A DNA stretch of 64,000 nt from Neorhizobium populisoli (GCF_019430945.1 NZ_JAHYCB010000006.1:474821-538820), one strand, 5' to 3'. Counted from the stretch's first letter, positions 33,835-43,224 are shown. Program-made: numbers and translations. The notes: generated by a model not told the origin, from the sequence alone.

Positions 33835-34692
33835 GTGAGCATGGCAGCAAGAACCCAGCCGCTCGACGACCGGCTGAGCAAACGCAACTTCGATATGCTG
33901 TCGAAGTACATCTACGATTACAGCGGCATCAAGATGCCGCACTCGAAGATGACGATGCTGGAAGGCCGTCTTCGCCGGCGCCTTCGCGTCACCGGCATGG
34001 CGACCTTCGACAGCTATTGCGACTACCTTTTCAAACAGGGCGGGCTGGACAGCGAGTCGATCTTCCTGATCGACGCCGTCACCACCAACAAGACCGACTT
34101 TTTCCGCGAGCCGAAACATTTCGACTATCTGACCCGCACCGCCCTGCCCGAGATTATCCGCAATTACAACGACCGGCGGATCCGCACCTGGAGCTCGGCA
34201 TGCTCCACGGGTGCTGAGCCCTATACGATGGCGATGGTTCTGTCCGAATTCCTGGCTTCCAGCGCACCGGAGCGGGATTACTTCGTGCTGGCGACCGACC
34301 TTTCGACCGACGTGCTGCAAAAGGCGCAGCGCGGTATCTACCAGAGCGAGCTGCTACAGCCGGTGCCCGCCGAGATGATGCGCAAATACGTGATGCGCCC
34401 GGCCGACAATCGCCGCCAGGAAATGCGTATCGTGCCGAAGCTACGCTCCAAGGTGGGCTTTGCCCGCATGAACCTGATGGACGGCAACTACCCGATCGGC
34501 GACCAGATGCACCTGATCTTCTGCCGCAATGTGCTGATCTATTTCGACAAGCCGACGCAGCAGCATGTGCTGAGCAGGCTTTGCGAAAGCCTTTTGCCGG
34601 GCGGCTATCTGTTCATCGGACATTCGGAAACCGTTACCGGCTTCGATCTTCCCATCAAGCAGGTAGCGAATACAGTCTTCAAGCGGGTATGA
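33835..34692 (+). CDS. cheR: Chemoreceptor methyltransferase CheR
   Basis: 285 residues: an N-terminal helical domain (TNKTDFFREPKHF) and a SAM-binding domain with WSSACSTGAEPYTMAM and FCRNVLIYFDKPTQQ. It methylates receptor glutamates for adaptation. It starts with GTG at 33835, or ATG at 33841, 53 bases after cheW2, and is 3 bases before cheB. Confidence 0.95.
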   Translation: MSMAARTQPLDDRLSKRNFDMLSKYIYDYSGIKMPHSKMTMLEGRLRRRLRVTGMATFDSYCDYLFKQGGLDSESIFLIDAVTTNKTDFFREPKHFDYLTRTALPEIIRNYNDRRIRTWSSACSTGAEPYTMAMVLSEFLASSAPERDYFVLATDLSTDVLQKAQRGIYQSELLQPVPAEMMRKYVMRPADNRRQEMRIVPKLRSKVGFARMNLMDGNYPIGDQMHLIFCRNVLIYFDKPTQQHVLSRLCESLLPGGYLFIGHSETVTGFDLPIKQVANTVFKRV

Positions 34693-34695
34693 ACC

Positions 34696-35778
34696 ATGAC
34701 GGGCAAAATCCGAGTTCTGATCATCGATGATTCCGCCAGCGTCCGCCAGACGCTCACCGCCGTGCTTTCCGCCGATCCTGAAATAGAGGTAATCGGCGCC
34801 GCGACCGATCCGTTCATGGCGGCGAGGAAGCTGCGGGAGGAAATTCCCGACGTCATCACGCTCGATGTGGAAATGCCGCAGATGGACGGCATCACCTTTC
34901 TGCGCAAGCTGATGGCCCAGCATCCGATCCCGGTGGTGATGTGCTCGTCGCTGACGGAAAGCGGCTCGGAGACATTGATGCAGGCGCTCGAAGCCGGTGC
35001 CGTCGACATCATCCTGAAGCCGAAGATCGGTGCGGCCGACCATCTGGCCGAATCTGCCGACCGTATCCGTACCGTGGTGAAAGGCGCCGCCCGCGCACGG
35101 GTAAGCAAGCTGCGCGCCTCGCGAATTTCCGAAGGCGCGACCACTGCCAAGCTGACGGCCGACGCCGTGCTGCCGCCGCCGAGAGCCGGCGCCATGGCGA
35201 AGACGACGGAAATGGTAGTTTGTGTCGGCGCGTCCACCGGCGGCACCGAAGCCTTGCGCGAGATGCTGGAAGCCCTGCCGGCCAATTCGCCGGGAATGGT
35301 CATTGTCCAGCACATGCCGGAAAAATTTACGGCCGCCTTTGCCAAGCGCCTCAACGGGCTCTGCGAAGTCGAGGTCAAGGAAGCCGTGGACGGCGATCCC
35401 GTGCTGCGCGGCCACGTGCTGATCGCACCCGGCGACAAACACATGCTGCTCGAGCGCCGCGGCGCACGCTACGAAGTGTCGATCCGCTCCGGCCCGCTGG
35501 TCAGCCGGCACCGCCCGTCGGTCGACGTTCTGTTCCGCTCCGCCGCCCGCTCCGCCGGCGGCAATGCGATGGGCGTGATCATGACCGGCATGGGTGACGA
35601 CGGCGCCCGTGGCATGAACGAGATGCACCAGGCCGGCGCCTATACGGTGGCGCAGGACGAAGCGACATCGGTCGTGTTCGGAATGCCGAAGGAGGCGATC
35701 GCCCATGGCGGGGTCGACAAGATCGTACCGCTCGATCACATCGCCCGGGAAATTCTGGCCGCCGACCGCCGCCGGTAA
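34696..35778 (+). CDS. cheB: Chemoreceptor methylesterase/deamidase CheB
   Basis: 360 residues: a receiver domain with phosphoacceptor Asp57 in ITLDVEMPQMDG, a linker, and a CB-methylesterase domain. The catalytic Ser is in GASTGGTEAL, the His in VQHMPEKF and the Asp in MTGMGDDGARG. With CheR it resets receptor activity. No cheD or cheZ is seen in the cluster. Confidence 0.95.
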   Translation: MTGKIRVLIIDDSASVRQTLTAVLSADPEIEVIGAATDPFMAARKLREEIPDVITLDVEMPQMDGITFLRKLMAQHPIPVVMCSSLTESGSETLMQALEAGAVDIILKPKIGAADHLAESADRIRTVVKGAARARVSKLRASRISEGATTAKLTADAVLPPPRAGAMAKTTEMVVCVGASTGGTEALREMLEALPANSPGMVIVQHMPEKFTAAFAKRLNGLCEVEVKEAVDGDPVLRGHVLIAPGDKHMLLERRGARYEVSIRSGPLVSRHRPSVDVLFRSAARSAGGNAMGVIMTGMGDDGARGMNEMHQAGAYTVAQDEATSVVFGMPKEAIAHGGVDKIVPLDHIAREILAADRRR

Positions 35779-35822
35779 AACCGAGACCGGACAAGAACTT
35801 GGGTGCCTTTTTTCACGCCTCG

Positions 35823-35830
35823 TTAACCAT
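35823..35830 (+). promoter_or_regulatory. CtrA half-site TTAACCAT
   Basis: TTAACCAT, the half-site form reported for rhizobial CtrA targets, lies 80 bases upstream of the ParA-like gene. Only one half is present, so this is weak support for cell-cycle control. Confidence 0.3.
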
Positions 35831-35910
35831 GATTGGCAAGAATAGGGCACGCATCATGAGGGTGCGGTGAGAGAGCGATTATCGCTTGCAGCCGGACAGG
35901 AACCTCGACG

Positions 35911-36615
35911 ATGCCCACCATTACCTTTGCCAACACCAAGGGCGGAGCAGGCAAGACCACTGCCGTGCTTCTTCTCGCCACCGAATTGGTCGAGCAGGGC
36001 TACCGCGTCACGATCCTGGATGCCGATCCGCAATACTGGATCACCCGCTGGCACATGCTCTCGCCGCAGAACCCGCTTCTCAACGTCATTTCCTATGTGA
36101 CGGCGACCTCGATCGACCGCCACATCGCCGAGAACCGCCACAAGACGGACTATTTCGTGCTCGACCTGCCGGGTGCCCAGAGCCCGCTGCTGGCCAAGGC
36201 GATCGGCCTTTCCGACCATGTTCTGATCCCGATTCAAGGCTGTGCCATGGATGCCCAGGGCGGCGCCAACGTGCTGGAACTGCTGCGTTACCTCGAAGAG
36301 AAGGCGAACCTGCGCGTGCCGCATTCGGTCGTGCTGACCCGCGTCAATTCGATGGTCACCACCCGCGCCCTGCTGGCCGTCAAGATGCTGCTCGCCGAGC
36401 GCAATGTCGATGTGCTCAATACGCCGATCATCGAGCGCGCCGCCTTCCGCGACATCTTCGATCTCGGCGGCACGCTCTATACGATGGATGAGACTCGCGT
36501 CAGCAATCTCGACAAGGCCAAACAGAACGCCCGCCTCTTCGCACTGGAAATGCTGACGCGCGTGCCGCTTTATACCCGCAAGCCGCTGGCTGACCGTTTC
36601 GTCCGGGCAGCGTGA
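35911..36615 (+). CDS. ParA/MinD-like ATPase (VirC1-like)
   Basis: 234 residues with the deviant Walker A motif KGGAGKTTAV (residues 10-19), Walker A' LDADPQ, and a Walker B-like VLDLPGAQSP. No ParB partner is nearby, so it is an orphan. The pattern of an isolated ParA next to a complete che cluster recalls PpfA/ParC proteins, which position chemosensory arrays; VirC1 of Agrobacterium is another relative. Its position 132 bases after cheB on the same strand makes an array-partition role plausible but unproven. Confidence 0.75.
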   Translation: MPTITFANTKGGAGKTTAVLLLATELVEQGYRVTILDADPQYWITRWHMLSPQNPLLNVISYVTATSIDRHIAENRHKTDYFVLDLPGAQSPLLAKAIGLSDHVLIPIQGCAMDAQGGANVLELLRYLEEKANLRVPHSVVLTRVNSMVTTRALLAVKMLLAERNVDVLNTPIIERAAFRDIFDLGGTLYTMDETRVSNLDKAKQNARLFALEMLTRVPLYTRKPLADRFVRAA

Positions 36616-37656
36616 TCAACCCTTCAGCTTGATCTGCAGCTTCACATCGGACGGGTTGCCGGCGGCGGCCCGTTCGAAAGCGGCGATCGAATCTTTGAAA
36701 TCGAAGACGCCGGTGATGAGCGGCTTCAAATCGACCTTTCCGGATGCGATCAGTTCCAGCGCTCGGTCGAAGATATTGGCGTAGCGGAATACAGTCTCGA
36801 TCCGCACTTCCTTGGAAATCGCGCTCGCCACATCGAACGGCACCGGTTCGACAGGCAGGCCGACGAGGACGAAAGCGCCGCCCGGCCGAACCAGATCGAA
36901 CATGCCCTGGAAAGCGCGCGGGCTGCCGCTTGCCTCGAACACGACATCGGCGCCCCAGCCGCCGGTCGCTTCCGCGATCACTTCTGCAAACGTCCGTTCC
37001 TTGATGTTGACCGGAATGATGCCGGGATACTGGCCGGCGATCTTCAGTTTCTCGGCACTGAGATCAGACACGAAAACGCGGGCGCAGCCGCCGGCGAGTG
37101 CCGCCAGCGCCACCATGATACCGATCGGGCCGGCGCCGATCACCGCACCGACATCGCCCGGCTGGATGCGGGCGCGGGTGGCGGCCTGCATGCCGATCGC
37201 GAACGGCTCGACCATAGCCCCTTCGGCAAACGAGACATTGTCCGGCAGCTTGTAGGTGAAGGCGGCCGGATGGACGACTTCAGGGGTCAGCACGCCATGG
37301 ATCGGCGGGGTCGCCCAGAAACGTACGTCCGGATCGACATTGTAGAGGCCGAGCTTAGAGGCGCGTGACGAGAGGTTCGGCACGCCGGGCTCCATGCAGA
37401 CGCGGTCGCCGACCTTGAGGTTCTTCACCTCCGAGCCGATTTCGACGACGATGCCAGCCGCCTCGTGACCGAGCACCATCGGCTCGCGCAGCACATAGGG
37501 GCCGATGGCGCCGTGGGTGTAATAATGCACATCGCTGCCGCAGACGCCGACCGTATCGATGGCGATCTTGACGTCACCCGGGCCGGGCGTGGTGGACAGG
37601 TCGATCTCGCGAAGCGCGAGTAGGCCTTTCTTTTCGAGAACGAGGGCCTGCGGCAT
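36616..37656 (-). CDS. Xylitol/sorbitol-type NAD(P) dehydrogenase (MDR family)
   Basis: 346 residues of the zinc-dependent medium-chain dehydrogenases. Catalytic-zinc ligands are in GVCGSDVHYY and VLGHEAAG; the cofactor motif is VIGAGPIGIM. The structural-zinc cysteine cluster expected after MEPGVP is replaced by NLSSRASKLGLYN, as in bacterial xylitol dehydrogenases. The likely reaction is polyol to ketose. The ATG at 37656 has AAGGAAA upstream and is preferred over the open frame to 37695. Confidence 0.82.
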   Translation of the reverse strand: MPQALVLEKKGLLALREIDLSTTPGPGDVKIAIDTVGVCGSDVHYYTHGAIGPYVLREPMVLGHEAAGIVVEIGSEVKNLKVGDRVCMEPGVPNLSSRASKLGLYNVDPDVRFWATPPIHGVLTPEVVHPAAFTYKLPDNVSFAEGAMVEPFAIGMQAATRARIQPGDVGAVIGAGPIGIMVALAALAGGCARVFVSDLSAEKLKIAGQYPGIIPVNIKERTFAEVIAEATGGWGADVVFEASGSPRAFQGMFDLVRPGGAFVLVGLPVEPVPFDVASAISKEVRIETVFRYANIFDRALELIASGKVDLKPLITGVFDFKDSIAAFERAAAGNPSDVKLQIKLKG

Positions 37657-37752
37657 GGGATGTTTCCTTTGATGATTTCTTGGCTGTTTGAGCAATTGTT
37701 CGCCGAGATTTGCAGCGGGATCAAGGCCTGATGTGAAAGCGTGCGGCGACGT

Positions 37753-38494
37753 TCAGCCGCGGCCGACGAAGGGCATCTGGTTGGCCATGACGGTCATGAA
37801 CAGCACGTTGGCCTCCAGCGGCAAGCCATCCATGTAAAGCACGGCATCGGCCACGTGTTTCGGATCCATGACCGGCTCGACGGCGGTCGAAAGATCGGCC
37901 TGCAGCACGCCCTGTTTCATGCGTTGCGTCAGCGGCGTATCGGCGTTGCCGATATCCACCTGGCCGCAGACGATATCAAAAGTGCGGCCGTCCAGCGCGA
38001 TCTGGCGCGTCAGGCCGGTGATGGCGTGTTTGGTTGCGGTATAGGCGGCCTGATAGGGGCGTGGTGCGTGTGCCGAGATAGAGCCGTTGTTGATGATGCG
38101 GCCACCCTGCGGGCTCTGCCGGCGCATCATGCCGAAGGCGGCACGGGCACAATAAAAGGCACCATTCAGGTTGAGGTCGACCACAGCTCGCCAGGTCTCC
38201 AGCGGCAATTCGTCGATCGGCACGGCGGGCGTGCCGCGGCCGGCATTGTTAAAGAGGAGATCGAGGCGGCCATAGGCTTTTTCGGTCGCGGCGAAAAGCG
38301 CATCGACGGCTGTGGGATCCGTGACATCGGTGGGCACGACCAGCGATGTGCCGCCGCAAAGCTCTGCAGTGCCCTTCAGCTCCGCCTCGCGCCGGCCGGC
38401 CAGCACGGTTTTATAGCCGGCTTTCAAAAGCGCTAATGCTACCGTACGGCCAAACGCCCGAACCTGCTCCCGTAACGATCGCTACCTTGGACAT
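37753..38494 (-). pseudogene. SDR dehydrogenase broken by a frameshift
   Basis: From the ATG at 38494 the frame reads MSKVAIVTGAGSGV and then runs out of frame. Removing one base of the AAA at 38452-38454 (plus strand) restores GRTVALALLKAGYKTVLAGRR and the rest of a normal SDR to the stop at 37753. The lesion falls inside the TGxxxGxG cofactor motif. The remainder is intact: NNAG, the catalytic Ser in NNGSISAHA and YTATKHAI. It may be a young pseudogene or a sequencing error; a shortened protein from a TTG at 38427 would lack the cofactor site. Confidence 0.75.
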
Positions 38495-38547
38495 CGCGCA
38501 TTCCTGTCTCACCTTTGCGAGGCAAGTTATAGGCGGCGATTGATTAC

Positions 38548-39783
38548 TCAGTCGAGGCCAATTGCCTTCACAGCCGTCGCCAGACGGCGAATGCCTTCCG
38601 CCAATCTGTCCGGTGTGTTGAGGGTAAAATTGATGCGGATCGAGCGGCGGTCTTCGCCATGCGGATCGAAGACGCTGCTCGGGCTGACGCAGACGCCGGC
38701 TTTCAGCGCTTCACTCAACAATTTATCCGTATCCATCGCCGGATTCTTGGCCGTCGCCCAGACGAACATGCCGCCGACCGGCTTTTCCCAGTCGAACCAT
38801 TGCGACAGGTGCTCCTCCATGGCGGCGCAGAGCGCATCGCGGCGATGGCGATAGACATCCAGAATAACCGGCAGGGTGCGCTCCAGGAGACCGGCATCCA
38901 GCGCATCGACGGCGACGCGCTGGCTGAGGCCGCTGGTACACATGTCCGAACCCTGTTTGGCAATTGTCAGCGCGCCGATCATCTCCGGCGAGGCGATGAC
39001 CCAGCCGATACGGAAACCGGGGGCGATCTCCTTGGAAAACGTGCCCATATACACGAGCGGGCCGTCATAGATCGCACCCGATTGTTTCGCGCCCGAGAGC
39101 GTGATCATTCGCGGCAGCGGCGTGCCGTCGTAATACAGCGCGCCATAGGGATCGTCCTCCACCAGCCAGGTGCCGGACTGATGCGCCGCATCGACCAGTT
39201 CCTGCCGGCGGGCTAGGCCGACAAGACGGCCGGTCGGGTTCGAAAAATTCGGCACCGTATAGGCGAATTGCGCGCCGGTGAGTGCTGCAACGGGATCGAA
39301 ATCGTTCTTTTCCGGCGAGAACAGCCGGTAGCTCGGCCGGCGCGGGCGCCAGGCATCGACGGCACCGAGATAGGTCGGCGATTGCGCGGCGATCAGCGCG
39401 CCTTCGTTGAGCAGCACCTTGCCGATCAGATCGAGCGCCTGCATGCCACCCGACGTGACCAGCACGTTTTCGCGCGACAGCTTCAGGTCAGCATTGCTGA
39501 AGCGGGCGGCCAGCCGGTCGCGAAGGTCCGGCAGACCCTCGATCGGCGGATAATTCAGCGAATCCTGCGGGTATTTCGAGACGGCGCGTTCGGCGATCTC
39601 GGCCAGTTCCTTCACCGGGTAAGTATCCGGTTCCGGCAGCCCGCCCGCCATATTGATCAGTCCAGGCACCTTGCCGGCCGCCAGGAACATGCGGGTGATT
39701 TCGTTGGTGCCGCCGAGCCAGATGGCAAAGGCCGGGCGGGACGGCCCCACTTCCGGCTGAGGTTTCGGTTGCTGCGCCGTCAT
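38548..39783 (-). CDS. PLP-dependent aminotransferase (class I/II, LysN-like)
   Basis: 411 residues, fold type I. The PLP lysine is in GTFSKEIAPGFRIGW; YPPIEGLPDLRDRLA and VENDPYGALYYDG-type motifs (here VEDDPYGALYYDG) mark the 2-aminoadipate/MocR-type aminotransferases. The amino donor is unknown. It lies 12 bases behind an SDR gene on the same strand and is probably regulated with it by the divergent Lrp protein. Confidence 0.82.
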   Translation of the reverse strand: MTAQQPKPQPEVGPSRPAFAIWLGGTNEITRMFLAAGKVPGLINMAGGLPEPDTYPVKELAEIAERAVSKYPQDSLNYPPIEGLPDLRDRLAARFSNADLKLSRENVLVTSGGMQALDLIGKVLLNEGALIAAQSPTYLGAVDAWRPRRPSYRLFSPEKNDFDPVAALTGAQFAYTVPNFSNPTGRLVGLARRQELVDAAHQSGTWLVEDDPYGALYYDGTPLPRMITLSGAKQSGAIYDGPLVYMGTFSKEIAPGFRIGWVIASPEMIGALTIAKQGSDMCTSGLSQRVAVDALDAGLLERTLPVILDVYRHRRDALCAAMEEHLSQWFDWEKPVGGMFVWATAKNPAMDTDKLLSEALKAGVCVSPSSVFDPHGEDRRSIRINFTLNTPDRLAEGIRRLATAVKAIGLD

Positions 39784-39795
39784 CTTAAGATCCGA

Positions 39796-40533
39796 TCAGA
39801 TGGAGTTCAGGAAACCGCCATCGACGGCGATCGCCTGGCCGGTGATGTAAGACGCGCGCTCTGAGGCGAGGAAGGCGGCAAGTGCCGCAAACTCCTTCGG
39901 ATCGCCGAGCCGGCCGGCCGGGATTTTCGGTCCCATGACTGCATCGTCGACACCGAGTTCGGCCATGCGGTCAGTATTGGTATAGCCGGGCAGCAGCGCA
40001 TTGATGGTAATGCCGTCGCGGGCGACTTCGCGGCTGATCGTGTTGACGAGGCCGAGCAGGCCAGCGCGCAGGCTGTTGGATATGACCAGACCCGGCTGTG
40101 GTTCGCGTGCCGCGACAGAGGTGACCGCAAGGATACGGCCCCAACGATTCTGCCGCATCGCCGGAAGCACCGTCTGGATGCTATCGACAAAACTCATCCA
40201 GAGATTGTCGAAACCGGACTGCCATGTGGTCGCCGTCGTGGCGGCAAAAGCGCCTGGGGCCGGGCCGCCGGTATTGGTGACGAGGATATCCAGGCTCTGA
40301 CCAAGCAGTTCGGTCGCCTGCTCCACCAGCGTGCGGCCGGCGCCAGGCTTGGAAACGTCGCCCGAAAAACCTTCGACCCCGAGTTCCGCCGCAACACGGG
40401 CGACGCGGGTAGGGTCTCGAGCGACGATCACCACCCGTACACCTTCGGCTTTAAACTCCTCGGCAATCGCCTTGCCAAGGCCACGCGAGCCGCCGAACAC
40501 TAATGCCGTGCGGCCGGAAAGCTTGAAATCCAC
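39796..40533 (-). CDS. Atypical SDR-family protein
   Basis: 245 residues. The cofactor motif is GGSRGLGKA, but NNAG reads TNTGG and the catalytic YxxxK reads SNSLR (in LVISNSLRAGLLG), so both Tyr and Lys are replaced. This belongs to the 3-oxoacyl-reductase-like subgroup that commonly carries SNxLRAG. Standard SDR catalysis is therefore doubtful. It is 10 bases after the DUF1330 gene. Confidence 0.8.
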   Translation of the reverse strand: MDFKLSGRTALVFGGSRGLGKAIAEEFKAEGVRVVIVARDPTRVARVAAELGVEGFSGDVSKPGAGRTLVEQATELLGQSLDILVTNTGGPAPGAFAATTATTWQSGFDNLWMSFVDSIQTVLPAMRQNRWGRILAVTSVAAREPQPGLVISNSLRAGLLGLVNTISREVARDGITINALLPGYTNTDRMAELGVDDAVMGPKIPAGRLGDPKEFAALAAFLASERASYITGQAIAVDGGFLNSI

Positions 40534-40543
40534 GTTTTTCTCC

Positions 40544-40861
40544 TCAGACTTTGGGGTCCGGATTGGCAGTATTGCCGCTGCCTTCCTGCAGGATCATGCG
40601 GCCCCTGGAGGAAGCGCGGCGGAATTTCGAGGCCTTCTGATAGTCGGCGTCGTTGTACCAGGCTTCGGCAGCAGTGCGATCCGGGAATTCGAGGATGACC
40701 ATGCGTTCGGCAAATTCCTCGCCTTCCGGCGTCGTCACCAGTTCGCCGCGGGTCAGGAACTTGCCGCCGTAACGCGCCACTGTCGGCGGCGTCAGCGCCG
40801 TATATTTCCGGTAGGTCTCGGGATCGTGGATCTTCATGGTGCAGACCATATAAGCGGGCAT
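40544..40861 (-). CDS. DUF1330 domain protein
   Basis: 105 residues forming one ferredoxin-like DUF1330 domain: MPAYMVCTMKIHDPETYRKYTALTPPTVARYGGKFLTRG and the VILEFPDRTAAEAWYNDADYQ segment. The function of the family is unknown. The frame is open to 41080 but the ATG at 40861 has a strong AGGAGGAGAGG upstream. It is the first gene of the minus-strand operon with the SDR and the aminotransferase. Confidence 0.82.
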   Translation of the reverse strand: MPAYMVCTMKIHDPETYRKYTALTPPTVARYGGKFLTRGELVTTPEGEEFAERMVILEFPDRTAAEAWYNDADYQKASKFRRASSRGRMILQEGSGNTANPDPKV

Positions 40862-40971
40862 GTTCCTCTCCTCCTGCCGAAGCTTCGATGCGAAAGTGGT
40901 AACACTTCCCTGCCTAGCGAATCCGTGCAACTTTGCGAGATAGTCCCGCCAATGAAGATGAAATTCACTCC

Positions 40972-41490
40972 ATGAAGCCAAATTTTGAGGGAAAATCACC
41001 AACGCCTGACGGACCGTTTGTCCTCGACGCATTCGATCGTAAAATCCTGGCGGCGCTAAGCGAAAACGGCCGCATATCAACCTTGGAACTTGCCGAAAAA
41101 GTCGGGCTTTCGCCGACGCCCTGTAGCCGGCGGGTCAAGCGACTGGAAGAGACCGGCGTGATCCAGGGTTATACCGCGAAGATCAGCCCGGCAGCCTTCG
41201 GCCTCAACATCTGCGTCATGGTTTCGGTCCGGCTTGCCAAGCAGAGCCCGGATGCGGTGCGGGAGTTTCTCGACGCGATCGAGGCACGGCCGGAGATCAC
41301 CGAATGCCTGCTGGTGACCGGCAATATCGACTACCTCCTGAAGGTCTGGGTGGCGGATATCGATGCGCTGCGCCACTTCATCCGCGACGTGTTGCAATCC
41401 GTTCCAGCAGTCGCCGAAACCTCGACCATGGTCATTCTCAATATGACCGAGGCGGGCAGCATCTCCACCCGTATCGAACAGCGCGCCTGA
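40972..41490 (+). CDS. Lrp/AsnC-family regulator
   Basis: 172 residues: an N-terminal helix-turn-helix (DAFDRKILAALSENGRISTLELAEKVGLSPTPCSRRVKRLEETGVI) and a C-terminal RAM effector domain with ECLLVTGNIDYLLKVWVADI. A TTG at 40935 region could extend it, but the ATG at 40972 is the natural start. It is divergent from the DUF1330-SDR-aminotransferase operon and likely controls it in response to an amino acid. Confidence 0.88.
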   Translation: MKPNFEGKSPTPDGPFVLDAFDRKILAALSENGRISTLELAEKVGLSPTPCSRRVKRLEETGVIQGYTAKISPAAFGLNICVMVSVRLAKQSPDAVREFLDAIEARPEITECLLVTGNIDYLLKVWVADIDALRHFIRDVLQSVPAVAETSTMVILNMTEAGSISTRIEQRA

Positions 41491-41496
41491 GATTTC

Positions 41497-41943
41497 TCAG
41501 CTTCGGTCCTTCTTGGTGATCGTCACCGTGCCGGCATCGGCATCGACAACGACCCAGTCGCCGGTTTCAATGACCGTAAGCGGGTCCTGATCGAGCTCGG
41601 TGATTGCCGGAACGCGGGTGACGACGGCGCCGAGCGCGATCTTGGTTGTCATCCGGGTAAAGATCATCGCCTGGGGCTGGACGCCGTTCAATCGCGTCAT
41701 ATGGAAATAGGCGGACCAGCCGGAAGAGCCCTTGGCGCCGGGAAAGACCAGGATTTTCCCGGCGAAGGAAACGTCACGCATTTCGTGGCGGCGCTCGATG
41801 ATCGTGCCGGTGCGCTCGTTGATGCCACCCCAGCCGGAGATCGTCTCCGTCGTGACAAGCGCCTCGCCCTCTGCGCGACCGCCGACGACCTTGCGCCCCT
41901 TGAGCACGATGGTTTCGGGTTTTGCTTCCGTTGCGATATCCAT
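41497..41943 (-). CDS. Aconitase X small subunit (DUF126)
   Basis: 148 residues. The swivelling domain has the catalytic serine loop LVFPGAKGSSGWSAYFHM and VTRVPAITELDQDP. It pairs with the large subunit encoded upstream; the start overlaps the large-subunit stop by one base (TGATG). Bacterial AcnX characterised so far is cis-3-hydroxy-L-proline dehydratase, but the usual neighbours (racemase, ornithine cyclodeaminase-like) are absent here, so the substrate is open. Confidence 0.85.
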   Translation of the reverse strand: MDIATEAKPETIVLKGRKVVGGRAEGEALVTTETISGWGGINERTGTIIERRHEMRDVSFAGKILVFPGAKGSSGWSAYFHMTRLNGVQPQAMIFTRMTTKIALGAVVTRVPAITELDQDPLTVIETGDWVVVDADAGTVTITKKDRS

Positions 41944-43214
41944 CAGGCCCTCCCGTTCCACTGACCGGTCAATGCGGCATCGACGCAATCGCTGACCGAG
42001 CCGAACCAGCCCTGCACGCCGGTGATTGCCGGCAGGTAATGCGCCTGCTTGGCGGAATCGGTGGCGATGACCTTGGTTCCCGCCGGCAGACGGCGGGAAA
42101 TAGCGGGACAGGTGTCACTCATCACGACGCCGCCGGCATCGCGGATCACATCGATATAACCGTTGCGCTCGGCCACCTGCTTGATGGCGCGCGGGGTGTG
42201 GACCCAGAGCTGCACGTCGGAATGGATCTTCTTGTCTTCCAGCATATGGGCGATCAGCGCCATCTGGTCGATGGAATTGTGCGGACAGCCGAGCATGATG
42301 AAATCGACCTTCTTTTCGGTCGAACTCTGCAGTTTCTCATAGGTCTCACGTCGTTCCTTGGCGCCGTATCGGAACGTGCCCTTGATCTTGCGGGTGCCGA
42401 AAGCTTCCTTGACCGTGTCCGCTTCCGGGGTGATGCCCGGAATATGGTACATCTCAACGCCGCCGGACGACGCGGCGGCGGCACCAAAATGCTTGAGCTT
42501 GATGAGATCCGGCTGGTGGCTGCGGCCGTTGATGACCGGAATATCCTCGCCGATCACCTCGCCGATGTAGTAACCGAGCAGGCCCCAATCCATCATGTCG
42601 TCGACCTCGACATCGAGTTCGACCAGATGCGTGCCGCGGCGGTTTTCGGTGATGTGGAAACCCCAAAAGGGAATGCGACCGGTGAGCGCCGCTGCGCCGG
42701 TGCTTTCCTTGCCCTCGACATTGGTGCGGGCGCCGAGCACGGAATTGCAGTAGATCACCGCCGAGGATTCCATCCAGGCGCAGTGTTCGCCCTTCACTGG
42801 CACATTGCCCACCTGATAGGGCGTGCAGGTGGCGAACATGTTGACGCCGCGTCGACCGAGATATTTCTCGTTGGCGCGCTGCATGTCGACCAGTGACTTG
42901 TCGACGCCCTGCAGTTCCCAATTGTCGTTATCGATGCCGGTGATCAGCTGGCAGGTATGCGCCACCATATGCGGCACTTCCACCACCTCGTCGCTATCGA
43001 GGTTCAGCTCGGAATAGATGTGTTCCATGCCCTTCTGGGCGATGGCCTGCACCGAAGGCGTCGAGGCGTTGAAGGCGCCGGCGACATTGTTGGTCTCGAC
43101 CAGGCGTTCGGCGCCGAGCGCCTCGCCGTACCGCACGAGCAGGTCCATGGCGCGCGCCTTGGCGCGGCCGTGTTCGCCCTCAAACATGGCCTTTTCATAA
43201 TCCGTCAGCTTCAT
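41943..43214 (-). CDS. Aconitase X large subunit (DUF521)
   Basis: 423 residues. Candidate cluster-ligand cysteines are in MFATCTPYQ, MLGCPHNS and MSDTCPAI, the three positions conserved in AcnX. EVPHMVAHTCQLI and YCNSVLGARTN are further family motifs. The ATG at 43214 follows a strong GAGGAGGA; the longer open frame to 43466 would run deep into the FAD gene and is rejected. It lies 10 bases after the FAD oxidoreductase, so the three genes form one operon. Confidence 0.87.
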   Translation of the reverse strand: MKLTDYEKAMFEGEHGRAKARAMDLLVRYGEALGAERLVETNNVAGAFNASTPSVQAIAQKGMEHIYSELNLDSDEVVEVPHMVAHTCQLITGIDNDNWELQGVDKSLVDMQRANEKYLGRRGVNMFATCTPYQVGNVPVKGEHCAWMESSAVIYCNSVLGARTNVEGKESTGAAALTGRIPFWGFHITENRRGTHLVELDVEVDDMMDWGLLGYYIGEVIGEDIPVINGRSHQPDLIKLKHFGAAAASSGGVEMYHIPGITPEADTVKEAFGTRKIKGTFRYGAKERRETYEKLQSSTEKKVDFIMLGCPHNSIDQMALIAHMLEDKKIHSDVQLWVHTPRAIKQVAERNGYIDVIRDAGGVVMSDTCPAISRRLPAGTKVIATDSAKQAHYLPAITGVQGWFGSVSDCVDAALTGQWNGRA

Positions 43215-43224
43215 CGCGTCCTCC

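Noticed and set aside
35911..36615. Chromosome or plasmid partition (parAB) locus
   Set aside because: No parB, parS-like sites, or rep genes are nearby; the gene stands alone beside cheB.
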